A stretch of 64,000 nucleotides of DNA from Thalassobacillus devorans (GTDB lineage Bacteria; Bacillota; Bacilli; Bacillales; Halobacillaceae): the NCBI RefSeq assembly GCF_011761345.1, contig NZ_JAASRY010000002.1, positions 372,001 through 436,000 on the forward strand. Direction: 5' to 3'. Both the position numbers and the translations under genes were made by a program. Positions within the stretch are counted from its first letter, which is position 1, and each line of letters opens with the position of its first letter. This document shows, in pieces, positions 26,532 through 35,477 of the stretch. The notes under the pieces were generated by a model, which was not told the origin of the DNA, ran no database searches, and saw nothing but the letters and a program-made list of their open reading frames with translations.

Positions 26532-27299
26532 ATGCCCATTATTCAATCACTCGATCGTGCATTAAAGATTTTGGACCTATTTGATGAACGAACAAGAGAG
26601 TTATCAATCACTGAGATCAGTAAAAAAATGAACTTGCATAAAAGTACGGTTCATTCCTTATTAAAAACTCTTCAAGCCCATAGGTATATAAGTCAAAACG
26701 AAGAAACCGGGAAGTATATGCTGGGGTTAAAACTTTTTGAAAGAGGAAATTTGGTTGTAAGTAACCTTGATCTCCGTTCAGTAGCCAGAAAGCACTTAGA
26801 ATGGTTATCTGAAACCACAAGCCTTACTACTCATCTCGTTATTCTTGATGGACAGGAAGGTGTGTACATCGACAAGGTGGAAGGGAGTGGAGTTACGGTC
26901 TTTTACTCCAGAATAGGCCGACGTGTCCCTATCCACACCAGTGCTGTCGGAAAGGCGCTTGTTTCTAGTAAAGACAATCAAGAACTTAAGAAGCTTCTTA
27001 AAGGATATCATTTTACAAAGCGGACAGAGAATTCCATCGGTTCAGAGGGAGACTTTATTAAAGAAATAAATCAGGTACGCGCCAGCGGTTTTGCGGTTGA
27101 TAACGAGGAGAATGAGGTTGGAATTGTTTGTGTATCCGTACCAATCAAGGATTACTCCGGTAAAACAATCGCAGCCGTAAGTATGTCCACACCAGCTGCA
27201 TCTGCAACAGATGAAACATTGGCCTATTTTGTAAAATTACTAAAAGAATGCACAAATCGGATATCGCGAGAACTTGGATTCGAGTATGAAAAAATATGA
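26532..27299 (+). CDS. IclR-family regulator
   Basis: 255 aa with an N-terminal winged helix (SITEISKKMNLHKSTVHSLLKTL, the recognition part at about 30-50) and a C-terminal IclR ligand domain (GRRVPIHTSAVGKALVS, then GFAVDNEENEVGIVCVSVPI). IclR proteins such as E. coli YagI/YjhI sit beside pentonate dehydratase and aldolase genes; the same neighbours occur here. It is a candidate for the palindromic operators before the two TRAP operons, although no DNA-binding link can be shown from sequence. A ribosome site AAGGGAG precedes the ATG. Confidence 0.88.
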   Translation: MPIIQSLDRALKILDLFDERTRELSITEISKKMNLHKSTVHSLLKTLQAHRYISQNEETGKYMLGLKLFERGNLVVSNLDLRSVARKHLEWLSETTSLTTHLVILDGQEGVYIDKVEGSGVTVFYSRIGRRVPIHTSAVGKALVSSKDNQELKKLLKGYHFTKRTENSIGSEGDFIKEINQVRASGFAVDNEENEVGIVCVSVPIKDYSGKTIAAVSMSTPAASATDETLAYFVKLLKECTNRISRELGFEYEKI

Positions 27300-27325
27300 T
27301 TCTATTACCCAAGGGGGCCTATTAA

Positions 27326-28225
27326 ATGAGGATTATTAGATATGTCAATCACAAAAATGAAAAGCAATTAGCTGCTGTTACACCTAGCAATGAAGTGTAT
27401 GATTTACCTTTTGCAGACTTTGTCCCATTCATCGATTATACAGAGGAGCAAAGTCAATCACCAGTTGACTATATAAATGAAATAATTAAACAAAGCAAAG
27501 AAAAGAGACAGCTGGAAGACGTTCAATTAACCACACCGTTGGATGCTCCGGAAGTATGGGCCTCAGGTGTAACCTATGAAAAGAGTAAGGAAGCCCGAAA
27601 TTATGAAGCAACACACGGTAAACTGGACAGTCAGACTTTCTATGACAAAGTTTATGATGCTAAACGTCCTGAAATCTTCTTTAAATCAACTGCTGCAAGG
27701 ACTGTGGGACCTAATGAGACAGTTTATCTACGTTCTGATTCAAATTGGCAAATCCCTGAGCCTGAGTTAGGGCTTGTAATAAATAAAAAAGGTGAAATCA
27801 TTGGTTACACTGTTGGCAATGACATGAGTTGTCGTGATATTGAAGGAGAGAATCCTTTATACTTGCCACAGGCAAAAGTATGGAAGAATTCTTGCTCTAT
27901 AGGTCCTGCCATTTTGTTGGAAGAAGTAGTAGCTGATCCGTATGATTTTCAAATCATCTGCCGTATCTATCGTAATGAGGAAAGGGTTTTTGAGGGAGAT
28001 GCAAAGGTAGGGCAGTTAAAGCGCACATTAACGGAATTAGTAGATTATCTCGTACTGGACAATGACATTTTCGATGGCACCGTTCTATTGACAGGTACTT
28101 GTATCGTCCCTCCTAACGAATTTACTTTAAATGACGGTGATAGGATTGAAATTGAAATTCCAGGAATCGGTGTATTAAACAATTCGGTGAAGCAATCAAG
28201 CCCATTATTAACCAATGTCAACTAA
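27326..28225 (+). CDS. FAH-family 2-keto-3-deoxypentonate dehydratase-like protein
   Basis: Fumarylacetoacetate-hydrolase-fold protein, 299 aa. Metal-site acids are in IPEPELGLVI, followed by GNDMSCRDIEGENPLYLPQAK, a sequence pattern shared with archaeal 2-keto-3-deoxy-D-arabinonate dehydratase (about 298 aa). That enzyme turns 2-keto-3-deoxypentonate into alpha-ketoglutarate semialdehyde, which the dehydrogenase encoded at 29721 would oxidise to alpha-ketoglutarate (Weimberg route). It lies between the IclR gene and the UxaA-type pair. The reaction is inferred from family and context; other FAH members hydrolyse acylpyruvates. Confidence 0.75.
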   Translation: MRIIRYVNHKNEKQLAAVTPSNEVYDLPFADFVPFIDYTEEQSQSPVDYINEIIKQSKEKRQLEDVQLTTPLDAPEVWASGVTYEKSKEARNYEATHGKLDSQTFYDKVYDAKRPEIFFKSTAARTVGPNETVYLRSDSNWQIPEPELGLVINKKGEIIGYTVGNDMSCRDIEGENPLYLPQAKVWKNSCSIGPAILLEEVVADPYDFQIICRIYRNEERVFEGDAKVGQLKRTLTELVDYLVLDNDIFDGTVLLTGTCIVPPNEFTLNDGDRIEIEIPGIGVLNNSVKQSSPLLTNVN

Positions 28226-28237
28226 GGGGTGGAAAAG

Positions 28238-28537
28238 TTGGGAGATTATAAGACTCTTTATTTAAATGAGAAAGATAATGTGGCTGTTGCGTTGTCAGAG
28301 ATACCCGCTAAAACATCTGTCACAGTCAGAATCAAGGATAAAGAAATTTTTGTTCAAATTCTGGATACTATCCATTTCGGCCATAAATTTGCGGTTCGTC
28401 CTATTCCAAAAAATGACGACATCGTCAAATATGGTGAAGTGATTGGAGCCGCAGTGAAAGATATCGAAGCCGGAGCACATGTTCATGTGCATAACTTAGA
28501 AGGAAAAAGAGGAAGGGGTGACAAGATTGTTCAATGA
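28238..28537 (+). CDS. UxaA-type dehydratase, small SAF subunit
   Basis: SAF-domain protein, 99 aa, corresponding to the N-terminal domain of altronate/galactarate dehydratase. The motifs KDNVAVAL, HFGHKFAVRPI and VKYGEVIGAAVKDIEAGAHVH are typical. In the family this domain pairs with the catalytic large subunit and helps position the substrate. TTG 28238 is chosen because AAGGGG lies eight bases upstream; the longer frame begins at a GTG inside that site. It overlaps the large-subunit gene by about 11 bases, so the two are translationally coupled. Confidence 0.8.
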   Translation: MGDYKTLYLNEKDNVAVALSEIPAKTSVTVRIKDKEIFVQILDTIHFGHKFAVRPIPKNDDIVKYGEVIGAAVKDIEAGAHVHVHNLEGKRGRGDKIVQ

Positions 28538-29699
28538 TAACATGCAATTTTACGGCTATCGTCGTCCAGATGGCCGAGTGGGCGTCCGGAATCATGTGTT
28601 GATATTACCGACTATTACTTGTGCTACACAAACTGCCCAGCGAGTCACGGAGTTAGTTAGCGGCACAGTTACATTTATTCATCAGCACGGATGCGCACAA
28701 GTAGGTGATGACTACGATCAAACTTTTAGAACTTATGCTGGAATGGGAAAAAACCCTAATGTATATGGTGTGATCGTTTTAGGACTTGGCTGTGAAACTC
28801 ACCAGGCTAATAGTGTAGCTGCAGACATTGCGATGACTAATAAGCCTGTTGAGGTTGTGTCTATTCAAGAGAACGGAGGTACCTTGCAGACAATCGCGGA
28901 AGTCGCCAAAATCGCTACAAAGATGGTCCAGGATGCATCGATGGTACCAAAAGAATTATGTGATTTTAATGAGTTAATTGTAGGAACAGAGTGTGGTGGT
29001 TCAGATGCCTGCTCAGGATTGTCCGCTAATCCTGCAGTAGGGAAAACAAGCGACTTGCTTGTCGAACAGGGCGGGACTGCTATATTAGCTGAAACAACAG
29101 AACTGATCGGCGCAGAACATTTGCTTGCCCAACGAGCAGCTGATGATAAGGTGGCTAAAAAAGCTTATGAGATTATAGATGCTATGGAAAATCGTTCGAT
29201 CCAGATGGGTGTAGATATTCGTACGGGAAATCCTAGTCCTGGTAATATTGAAGGCGGCCTCAGCTCTTTGGAGGAAAAATCACTTGGCGCTTCTACAAAA
29301 TCCGGCACAAGTCGTTTGGAAGAGATAGTTGATTATGCCAAGATTCCAAAGAAGAAGGGACTTGTGTGGATGGATACTCCCGGCCACGACATCGAGCAGT
29401 TGACCGGGATGGTAGCAGGGGGCGCGCAAATTGTCCTTTTTACAAGTGGCAGAGGGACACCGACAGGTTCCCCAATTGCACCGGTTATAAAAATTTCTAC
29501 GAATACACCGATGTTTGAGCGTATGAGCGAGAACATGGATCTTGATGCTGGACAAATTGTTACTGGTGAAGAAACAGTTGACGAGGTGGGAGAGAGAATT
29601 ATCAAAGAAATCCAGCATGTAGCTAATGGTAAACTTACAAAATCAGAAATTTTAAAGCAGCATGACTTTGGTATATGGAGAATTGGCCCAACATTCTAA
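28527..29699 (+). CDS. UxaA-type dehydratase, large subunit
   Basis: UxaA/GarD large-domain protein, about 390 aa. GYRRPDGRVGVRNHVLILPT is the family N-terminus; QHGCAQ, GLGCETHQ, GTECGGSDACSG and ETTELIGAEH are the conserved metal and active-site blocks, and PSPGNIEGGLSSLEEKSLGA follows. These iron-dependent lyases dehydrate altronate or galactarate; a different paralogue is sulfolactate sulfo-lyase. Being split from the SAF subunit it resembles SuyAB in layout, but its sequence and setting point to a sugar acid. Start TTG 28527 follows GGAAGGGG; ATG 28542 is an alternative. Confidence 0.8.
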   Translation: MFNDNMQFYGYRRPDGRVGVRNHVLILPTITCATQTAQRVTELVSGTVTFIHQHGCAQVGDDYDQTFRTYAGMGKNPNVYGVIVLGLGCETHQANSVAADIAMTNKPVEVVSIQENGGTLQTIAEVAKIATKMVQDASMVPKELCDFNELIVGTECGGSDACSGLSANPAVGKTSDLLVEQGGTAILAETTELIGAEHLLAQRAADDKVAKKAYEIIDAMENRSIQMGVDIRTGNPSPGNIEGGLSSLEEKSLGASTKSGTSRLEEIVDYAKIPKKKGLVWMDTPGHDIEQLTGMVAGGAQIVLFTSGRGTPTGSPIAPVIKISTNTPMFERMSENMDLDAGQIVTGEETVDEVGERIIKEIQHVANGKLTKSEILKQHDFGIWRIGPTF

Positions 29700-29720
29700 C
29701 TATTCAAAAGGAGAGGTAAT

Positions 29721-31190
29721 ATGGAAACGACACTTACAGGAAACACGTTTAAAAACTTTATCAACAATGAATGGGTAGAGTCTCATTCACAAAAAACAAT
29801 TAAGAGTATCAATCCTGCGAACAAAGAAGAAGTAGTTGGATATGTTCAAAGTTCAACGGAAGAAGACTTAAACCATGCAGTAGAAGCTGCTCACCATGCA
29901 AAAAAAGCATGGAGAAAAGCAGGACAAGTAGCAAGAGGGCAATATCTGTATAAAGTGGCTGACATCCTTGAAGAGAACCTGGATGATATTGCTGAAACCA
30001 TGACAAGAGAAATGGGAAAAACCTTGCCTGAAGCAAAGGGTGAAACAGCTCGTGGTGTTGCTATCCTCCGCTACTATGCTGGGGAGGGCATGAGAAAAGA
30101 TGGGGATGTCATTCCATCATCTGATAAAGATGCGTTAATGTTTACAAAAAGAACACCTCTTGGAGTAGTAGGCGTCATTACTCCTTGGAATTTCCCGGTA
30201 GCGATTCCTATATGGAAAATCGCTCCTGCCCTTGTTTACGGGAATACAATTGTTTTCAAGCCGGCTACGGAGGGAGCTGTAACAGCTGCTAAAGTAATAG
30301 AGTGCTTTACAAAAGCCGGGCTTCCGGAAGGTGTACTAAATTTTGTCACAGGGTCTGGCTCTGTTATCGGTCAATCATTGATCGATCATGAAAAGTTGGA
30401 TGCCATTACGTTTACTGGTTCGGAAACTGTAGGTAAGAATGTGGCTAAATCAGCGGCTGCACGTGGGATTAAGTTCCAACTCGAAATGGGTGGTAAAAAC
30501 CCTGTTATCGTAGCAGATGATGCTGATATTGATTCAGCTGTAGCAGCTGTCATTAGTGGGGGACTGCGATCAACCGGACAAAAATGTACAGCATCAAGCA
30601 GAGTCATTGTGCAAGATGGAGTCTATGATTATTTTAAGGCTAAACTAGTTGATGCCGTACAAAATATCACAGTTGGTGACGGACTTCAGGAAGGAATCTG
30701 GATGGGGCCTTGCGCCAGTGAAAGTCAGTTTAATACAGTAAAGGGATATATAGAAAAAGGTAAAGCAGAAGGAGCTTCCTTGTTATATGGCGGTGAGCAG
30801 TTGACTGATGAGGAACATGCGAATGGTTTCTACATGACACCAGCTGTTTTTGAAGAGGTGACAAGCGACATGGCTATAGCCCGTGAAGAAATTTTCGGGC
30901 CAGTTATTGCCCTGATCAAAGCATCTTCACTAGAAGAGGCAATTGAAGTGGCCAATGATACTAAATATGGCTTAAGCGCTTCTATTTTCACCACTAATAT
31001 CAATGCCTTGTTGGAATTTGTTGATGATATAGAAGCAGGTCTTGTCAGAGTGAATGCGGAGAGTGCTGGTGTTGAATTGCATGCTCCCTTCGGAGGAATG
31101 AAAGCCTCCAGCTCTGGTTCTCGAGAACAAGGGGAAGCAGCAAAAGAATTTTTCACAGAAATTAAAACAGTATTTATTAAAGGCTCATAA
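29721..31190 (+). CDS. Alpha-ketoglutaric semialdehyde dehydrogenase-like ALDH
   Basis: Aldehyde dehydrogenase, 489 aa. Catalytic Cys289 ([10 protein letters not shown]) and general-base Glu255 ([10 protein letters not shown]) are present, together with the NAD-site strand [13 protein letters not shown]. Sequence style and length match the GucD/YcbD group, which oxidises 2,5-dioxopentanoate to alpha-ketoglutarate. This is the expected last step after the FAH-type dehydratase at 27326 or after a glucarate/galactarate route. The start follows AAAGGAGAGG. Substrate is inferred from family and neighbours. Confidence 0.85.
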   Translation: METTLTGNTFKNFINNEWVESHSQKTIKSINPANKEEVVGYVQSSTEEDLNHAVEAAHHAKKAWRKAGQVARGQYLYKVADILEENLDDIAETMTREMGKTLPEAKGETARGVAILRYYAGEGMRKDGDVIPSSDKDALMFTKRTPLGVVGVITPWNFPVAIPIWKIAPALVYGNTIVFKPATEGAVTAAKVIECFTKAGLPEGVLNFVTGSGSVIGQSLIDHEKLDAITFTGSETVGKNVAKSAAARGIKFQLEMGGKNPVIVADDADIDSAVAAVISGGLRSTGQKCTASSRVIVQDGVYDYFKAKLVDAVQNITVGDGLQEGIWMGPCASESQFNTVKGYIEKGKAEGASLLYGGEQLTDEEHANGFYMTPAVFEEVTSDMAIAREEIFGPVIALIKASSLEEAIEVANDTKYGLSASIFTTNINALLEFVDDIEAGLVRVNAESAGVELHAPFGGMKASSSGSREQGEAAKEFFTEIKTVFIKGS

Positions 31191-31203
31191 GGTTAGTGCA
31201 ATG

Positions 31204-31234
31204 CAGGAGATTCCATAGTCAATGGGATCTCCTG
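31204..31234 (+). terminator. Hairpin after the ALDH gene
   Basis: Thirteen-base arms 31204-31216 and 31222-31234 with one G-T pair and loop AGTCA; no T-run. It lies in the 200-base gap before the aldolase gene and may be an RNA processing or stability element. Confidence 0.5.
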
Positions 31235-31389
31235 TATCAATAACATTGGATAAACCAATACATGATAGCGGGTGAAAGCAAGCAGCAGAGGTCGGACATA
31301 ATTGGCGTAATCCTATCTGGAGGCATGAGGATGGCAGCATTGCTGAATGGTAGACAGTTTTATAGATAATGCATAAAGGGGAGAAAAAC

Positions 31390-32304
31390 ATGAAGTTCAA
31401 AGGTATCATTCCGCCAGTTGTCACTTTGTTCGATGAAACTGGAAATCTGGACTTAGAGTTGAATCGAAAATATATGGATGTGCTAATTGAGCAGAATGTG
31501 CACGGTATTTTGTTGATGGGCAGTTCGGGGGAATTTTCTTCCCTTACGCTTGAGGAGCGAAAATTATATATGAGAGAAATGATCAAGCATATTGACAACC
31601 GTGTCCCTGTGCTTGTAGGTGTGGGCCACACCGTTCTTAAAGAAGTACTGGACTTGTGTAATTATGCTGAGCTTCAGGGAGCAGATGGATTACTGGTAGT
31701 TAACCCTTATTACTGGAATTTGTCAGAGGATCAGTTGTATCGTTTTTACTCTATTATTGCCGAAAACTCTAAGCTTCCTATTCTATTATATAATATCCCG
31801 TCTTTCACTGGACAACCTCTTACAGTTGAGCTGATAAAAAAGCTTGCAGGAAATTATCCGAATATTTGTGGTATTAAGGAAACTGTAAGCGAATTCAGTC
31901 ATATAAACGAAATGATTACTGAACTGAAAAAAGTAAGGCAGGGGTTTATGGTATTCTCTGCCTTTGATGAACATGCATTGCCAGCGCTAGTAAATGGTTC
32001 GGCGGGCAGTATCAATGGCAGTTCCGTTTTTGCTCCCGAAATTTCCGTGAGCTTATATGAAGCGTTCAAAGAGAATCAGATGGAAAAAGCGGAAGCTAAC
32101 CACCAGCAGCTTGTTAAGCTTATGGATTTGTACACCTATTGTCCCTCCTTTTTCACTACAATGAAAGAAGCTGTGCACCAAAGATGGTTCCCGGGGTATC
32201 AAGCAGGACATAGAGCGCCATTTGATGTATACCCGAACGACTTATCAGAAAAGGTGTCGATCCTTTTGAAAACTATCAAATTGAAAGAAGGAATGAAATC
32301 ATGA
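31390..32304 (+). CDS. 2-keto-3-deoxy sugar-acid aldolase (DapA family, YagE/YjhH-like)
   Basis: Class I aldolase of the DHDPS superfamily, 304 aa. FKGIIPPVVTLFDETGNLD, GSSGEFSSLTLEER and VNPYYWNLSEDQL closely follow the E. coli YagE/YjhH pattern; the Schiff-base Lys is in GIKET and the catalytic Tyr in LLYNIPSFTG. YagE/YjhH cleave 2-keto-3-deoxypentonate to pyruvate and glycolaldehyde. Here it would offer a second outlet for the intermediate that the 27326 protein is proposed to dehydrate. ATG 31390 follows AAAGGGGAG; the frame from 31369 starts too early. The stop overlaps the next gene by four bases. Confidence 0.85.
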   Translation: MKFKGIIPPVVTLFDETGNLDLELNRKYMDVLIEQNVHGILLMGSSGEFSSLTLEERKLYMREMIKHIDNRVPVLVGVGHTVLKEVLDLCNYAELQGADGLLVVNPYYWNLSEDQLYRFYSIIAENSKLPILLYNIPSFTGQPLTVELIKKLAGNYPNICGIKETVSEFSHINEMITELKKVRQGFMVFSAFDEHALPALVNGSAGSINGSSVFAPEISVSLYEAFKENQMEKAEANHQQLVKLMDLYTYCPSFFTTMKEAVHQRWFPGYQAGHRAPFDVYPNDLSEKVSILLKTIKLKEGMKS

Positions 32305-33251
32305 AAGAATCTCGTGAACTATTACAAAAACTTGGCTACCCTTCAACCGATTTACAAGAACTTCCTACTTCGACTAAAACTTTCCCGGACGGTGCTCAGT
32401 ATCGTATTGAACTTCCAAGTGTCGAAGGTCCGATTGCTTTAAAAGAAACATTAAGAGAAATAGACCGATACGGATTGACTGTTCACCGAGTATCACAGGG
32501 AAGCGGCATCATGCTTCAAACTGATGAAGAGATTATAGAGATGTGCGAACTTACTGCAGAACGAGGGATGGAACTGAGTCTATTTGCCGGTCCCCGAGGA
32601 ACTTGGGATCTTAGTGCCGGGCCGCTGACAGATGCAGGAAAGGCCCAAGCTTTACGTCATGAAGGTGCTGATCAGCTTGCTTATGCAATGGAGGATTTGA
32701 AAAGAGGTGCAGCACTTGGACTACGTGGGGCATTGGTAGCTGATGAAGGGCTATTGTTAATGACAAGTGAAATGAAGAAAAATGGTCAGCTGCCAGAGGA
32801 TTTTGTTGTGAAGGTATCTGTTCAAATGGGGGCTGCTAACCCGGTTTCCGTTAAAATCATGGAAGATTTAGGCGCCGACACCTATAATGTTCCCCCTGCA
32901 TTGACATTGGCCAAGCTGGCTTCTATTCGTCAGGCCATAGATATCCCTATTGATTTATATGTAGAAGTCCCTGACAACTTTGGAGGCTTTTTGCGTTACT
33001 ATGAGATCCCGGAGATTATTCGAGTTTTAGCACCGGTCTATATCAAGTTCGGTTTGCGAAATCACCCAGACGTATACCCATCAGGAAAACAGTGGGAAAG
33101 CACAAACATATCTTTAGCACAAGAACGGGTACGGCGAGCATCGCTTGGTGTTCAAATGATTGAACGCTATTATCCGGAATCCAAAACGTCTAAGCTGGGT
33201 GCAGAAGGACTGGGTATTCCGAAAATTGAAGCGTCATCCACTATAAAATAA
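32301..33251 (+). CDS. Putative TIM-barrel protein (U32-peptidase-like), unknown function
   Basis: 316 aa, overlapping the aldolase stop by ATGA, so tightly co-expressed. I do not recognise a characterised enzyme. The run of beta-strand/helix units with SLFAGPRGTWDL, KRGAALGLRGALVADEGLL, KVSVQMGAANPVSVKIMEDL and GADTYNVPPALTLAKLA suggests a TIM barrel, and the style resembles proteins annotated as U32-family peptidases. No classical protease motif is visible. Genetic coupling to the aldolase suggests a role on a keto-deoxy acid or its cleavage product. Confidence 0.6.
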   Translation: MKESRELLQKLGYPSTDLQELPTSTKTFPDGAQYRIELPSVEGPIALKETLREIDRYGLTVHRVSQGSGIMLQTDEEIIEMCELTAERGMELSLFAGPRGTWDLSAGPLTDAGKAQALRHEGADQLAYAMEDLKRGAALGLRGALVADEGLLLMTSEMKKNGQLPEDFVVKVSVQMGAANPVSVKIMEDLGADTYNVPPALTLAKLASIRQAIDIPIDLYVEVPDNFGGFLRYYEIPEIIRVLAPVYIKFGLRNHPDVYPSGKQWESTNISLAQERVRRASLGVQMIERYYPESKTSKLGAEGLGIPKIEASSTIK

Positions 33252-33263
33252 TGTGACGGGATA

Positions 33264-33306
33264 AGGTTCTGAAGCAGTTAACCAGCCCTAACTGTTTCAG
33301 GAACCT
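33264..33306 (+). terminator. Hairpin after the TIM-barrel gene
   Basis: Long imperfect inverted repeat with arms of about 16 bases (33264-33279 and 33290-33306, one bulge) and a ten-base loop. No T-run follows, so termination would be incomplete. Confidence 0.5.
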
Positions 33307-33337
33307 CCCATAATTAAAGGAAAGGGAGAAGTACACC

Positions 33338-34297
33338 ATGCAATTTAAAGTATTACTTACAGACCATGAATTTAAACACCTCGCTTATGAGGAAGAAGTA
33401 TTTGAAGAAGCAGGCGTAACTATTAATTTTGTAAAAGCCCAATGTAAAACCGAAGAAGAAGTAATCGAGCATGCCAAAGATGCGGACGCCATTTTGAATC
33501 AATATGCACCTGTCAGCAGGAGGGTGATTGAATCACTTGAGAAGTGTAAGATTATCTCTCGTTATGGTGTAGGAGTGAATACTATTGATATAGAAGCCGC
33601 TAAAAAGAAAGATATCGTCGTTGCCAATGTGCCTGATTATGGGATGGAAGAGGTTTCTAATCATGCATTGGCACTCATCTTATCTTGGGCAAGGAAAGTG
33701 ACTTTATTGAATAATGAAGTTAAGAAAGGGAACTGGGACTTCAAATTAGGGGTTCCGATACACCGGTTTGATAACCAGACGGTTGGTGTGTTGGGATTCG
33801 GGCGCATCCCTCGCTGTCTGATGGACAAGGTTAAGCCACTCGGATTCAAATTAGCTGCTTACGACCCGTTTGTGCCGGCTGAAGAAATGGAAAAAGCAGG
33901 CGTTCGAAAAATGGAGCTGGAAGAGATCATTGAGAAGGCAGACTATATTTCTATTCACGTTCCACTTATTAAAGATACATTCCACTTAATCAATAAAGAG
34001 AGATTAAATAAGATGAAACCGAACGCGGTTATTATTAATACAGCGCGTGGTCCGATTGTCGATGAAGCAGCCCTGGCTGAGGCGTTAGCAGAAGGAACGA
34101 TTGCTGGTGCTGCTTTGGATGTCACAGAAGAAGAGCCTATTAGTCTTTCTAGCCCCCTGCTGGGAATGGATAATGTCCTCATTACCCCTCATAGTGCATG
34201 GTATTCCGAGGAGGCCATGGTGGAATTGAGAAGAAAGGCAGCACTTAATATTGTTCAAGTACTTACTGGTGAAAAAACCCCTTATGCATTAACTTGA
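33338..34297 (+). CDS. D-isomer 2-hydroxyacid dehydrogenase
   Basis: NAD-dependent 2-hydroxyacid dehydrogenase family (PGDH/CtBP-like), 319 aa. The nucleotide loop is GVLGFGRIPR, the catalytic Arg is in NTARGPIVDEAAL, the Glu in TEEEP and the His in TPHSAWYS. It would interconvert a 2-keto acid and its D-2-hydroxy acid, for example glyoxylate/glycolate, hydroxypyruvate/glycerate or a sugar keto-acid. (S)-sulfolactate dehydrogenase SlcC also belongs to this family, but this gene lies with the pentonate set and has no copy of the 38-52 kb operator. AAAGGAAAGGGAG precedes the start. Confidence 0.82.
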   Translation: MQFKVLLTDHEFKHLAYEEEVFEEAGVTINFVKAQCKTEEEVIEHAKDADAILNQYAPVSRRVIESLEKCKIISRYGVGVNTIDIEAAKKKDIVVANVPDYGMEEVSNHALALILSWARKVTLLNNEVKKGNWDFKLGVPIHRFDNQTVGVLGFGRIPRCLMDKVKPLGFKLAAYDPFVPAEEMEKAGVRKMELEEIIEKADYISIHVPLIKDTFHLINKERLNKMKPNAVIINTARGPIVDEAALAEALAEGTIAGAALDVTEEEPISLSSPLLGMDNVLITPHSAWYSEEAMVELRRKAALNIVQVLTGEKTPYALT

Positions 34298-34326
34298 TAG
34301 TTAACAAAGAAAGGTTTGAAAACAAA

Positions 34327-35256
34327 ATGAAACTTGTAACTGTACGTGAAGGTGAAAGACACTCGATAGGGATAATTAAAGATAATCAAGTACTCCATTT
34401 AGCAGCAATCCATCACTTATATGTTTCATCTGACCATAACGAGGTTCCTGCATTCTTATCAGATATGAAAATTTTTATTGAGCAAAGTGACAAATCTTTA
34501 CCATATACTACGGAGTTGGTGAACTTTTATGAAAATATAGAACAAAAAGGAGAAAGTGGATATCAAGATGCTGCAATACCCCTTGCGGAAGCTGAAATCC
34601 TTGCCCCTTTATCCCAACCTGAAAAAATTATTTGTGTCGGATTAAACTATTTTGATCATTGCAGGGAAACAGGCATGGAACCACCTGCCTCCCCTGTTAT
34701 TTTTTCAAAGTATACCAATGCAATCATTGGTGATAAGCAAGCCATTGAGCTTCCTGTCAACTCTAAGGAGGTTGATTTTGAGGCAGAGCTTGCCATCGTG
34801 ATTGGGAAAGAAGCAAAACACATATCAGAAGAAGATGCAGAGGACTACATTTTTGGATATACAATATTAAATGATATTAGTGCTCGTGATTTGCAGTTTA
34901 CAGACGGACAATGGATAAGAGGGAAAACGGCGGATACTTTTGCCCCGATCGGTCCAGGTATTGTCACCCGAGATGAGATCAGAGGTCCGCATAGGCTTGA
35001 TATCTCATTGACCTTGAATGGAGAGGTAATGCAAGATTCCAATACCAGTAATTTGATATTCTCCATTCCTTATATTGTTTCATTTCTTTCCCAGTCTATG
35101 ACTCTAAAGCCGGGGGATGTCATTGCAACTGGTACGCCGCCCGGTGTCGGAATGGGGAGAGACCCCAAGGTGTGGCTGAAAAAAGGGGATCAACTTGCCG
35201 TTACTATCGAAAAGATTGGAACACTTTCCAATCCTGTAATGGACGCAGAAAAGTAA
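34327..35256 (+). CDS. FAH-family hydrolase
   Basis: Second fumarylacetoacetate-hydrolase-fold protein, 309 aa, of the standard type. VGLNYFDHCRETG starts the catalytic domain; the metal-binding Glu-x-Glu-Asp set is in EVDFEAELAIVIG and GYTILNDISARDLQ; GTPPGVGMGRDP is the C-terminal block. Members include acylpyruvase and 2,4-diketo-3-deoxy-sugar-acid hydrolase. It may hydrolyse a diketo acid formed by the dehydrogenase encoded upstream, but this is speculation. ATG 34327 gives a normal N-terminus; the longest frame begins inside the previous stop. Confidence 0.78.
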   Translation: MKLVTVREGERHSIGIIKDNQVLHLAAIHHLYVSSDHNEVPAFLSDMKIFIEQSDKSLPYTTELVNFYENIEQKGESGYQDAAIPLAEAEILAPLSQPEKIICVGLNYFDHCRETGMEPPASPVIFSKYTNAIIGDKQAIELPVNSKEVDFEAELAIVIGKEAKHISEEDAEDYIFGYTILNDISARDLQFTDGQWIRGKTADTFAPIGPGIVTRDEIRGPHRLDISLTLNGEVMQDSNTSNLIFSIPYIVSFLSQSMTLKPGDVIATGTPPGVGMGRDPKVWLKKGDQLAVTIEKIGTLSNPVMDAEK

Positions 35257-35268
35257 TGAGATATCATC

Positions 35269-35477
35269 ATGAAAGGTATTAGTACATTAATAGAGGCACT
35301 TTAATCCTTTTGGTGGCCGTTAAGCGAGGAGCTTCACCAAATCAGATTGTTCCTATCGCTCAGGCGCTAAAAGATAGAGGGGTTCGATCATTGGAAATCA
35401 CGGTGGAAACACCGAAAGTATGTCAGTTGATACAGAAAGTGGAATTTTTAGAAGTTGTACAAAAATTCCAGAATTAA
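35269..35477 (+). pseudogene. Remnant of a KDPG-aldolase-like gene
   Basis: Short frames together read MKGISTLIEAL, a frameshift near 35300-35312, then VAVKRGASPNQIVPIAQAL, DRGVRSLEITVETPK and a stop at 35475-35477. This matches the N-terminal quarter of Eda/KdgA aldolases (usual pattern: LIAVIR..., ALI-GGI-LLEIT-T-P). The catalytic Lys domain is missing. The sequence breaks off at the 3' end of the oppositely oriented larC2, which suggests a rearrangement boundary. Confidence 0.6.

Noticed and set aside
33338-34297. Calling the 2-hydroxyacid dehydrogenase SlcC of a sulfolactate pathway
   Set aside because: The family fits, but it lies in the pentonate block, 5 kb before the sulfonate regulon, and has no copy of that operator.
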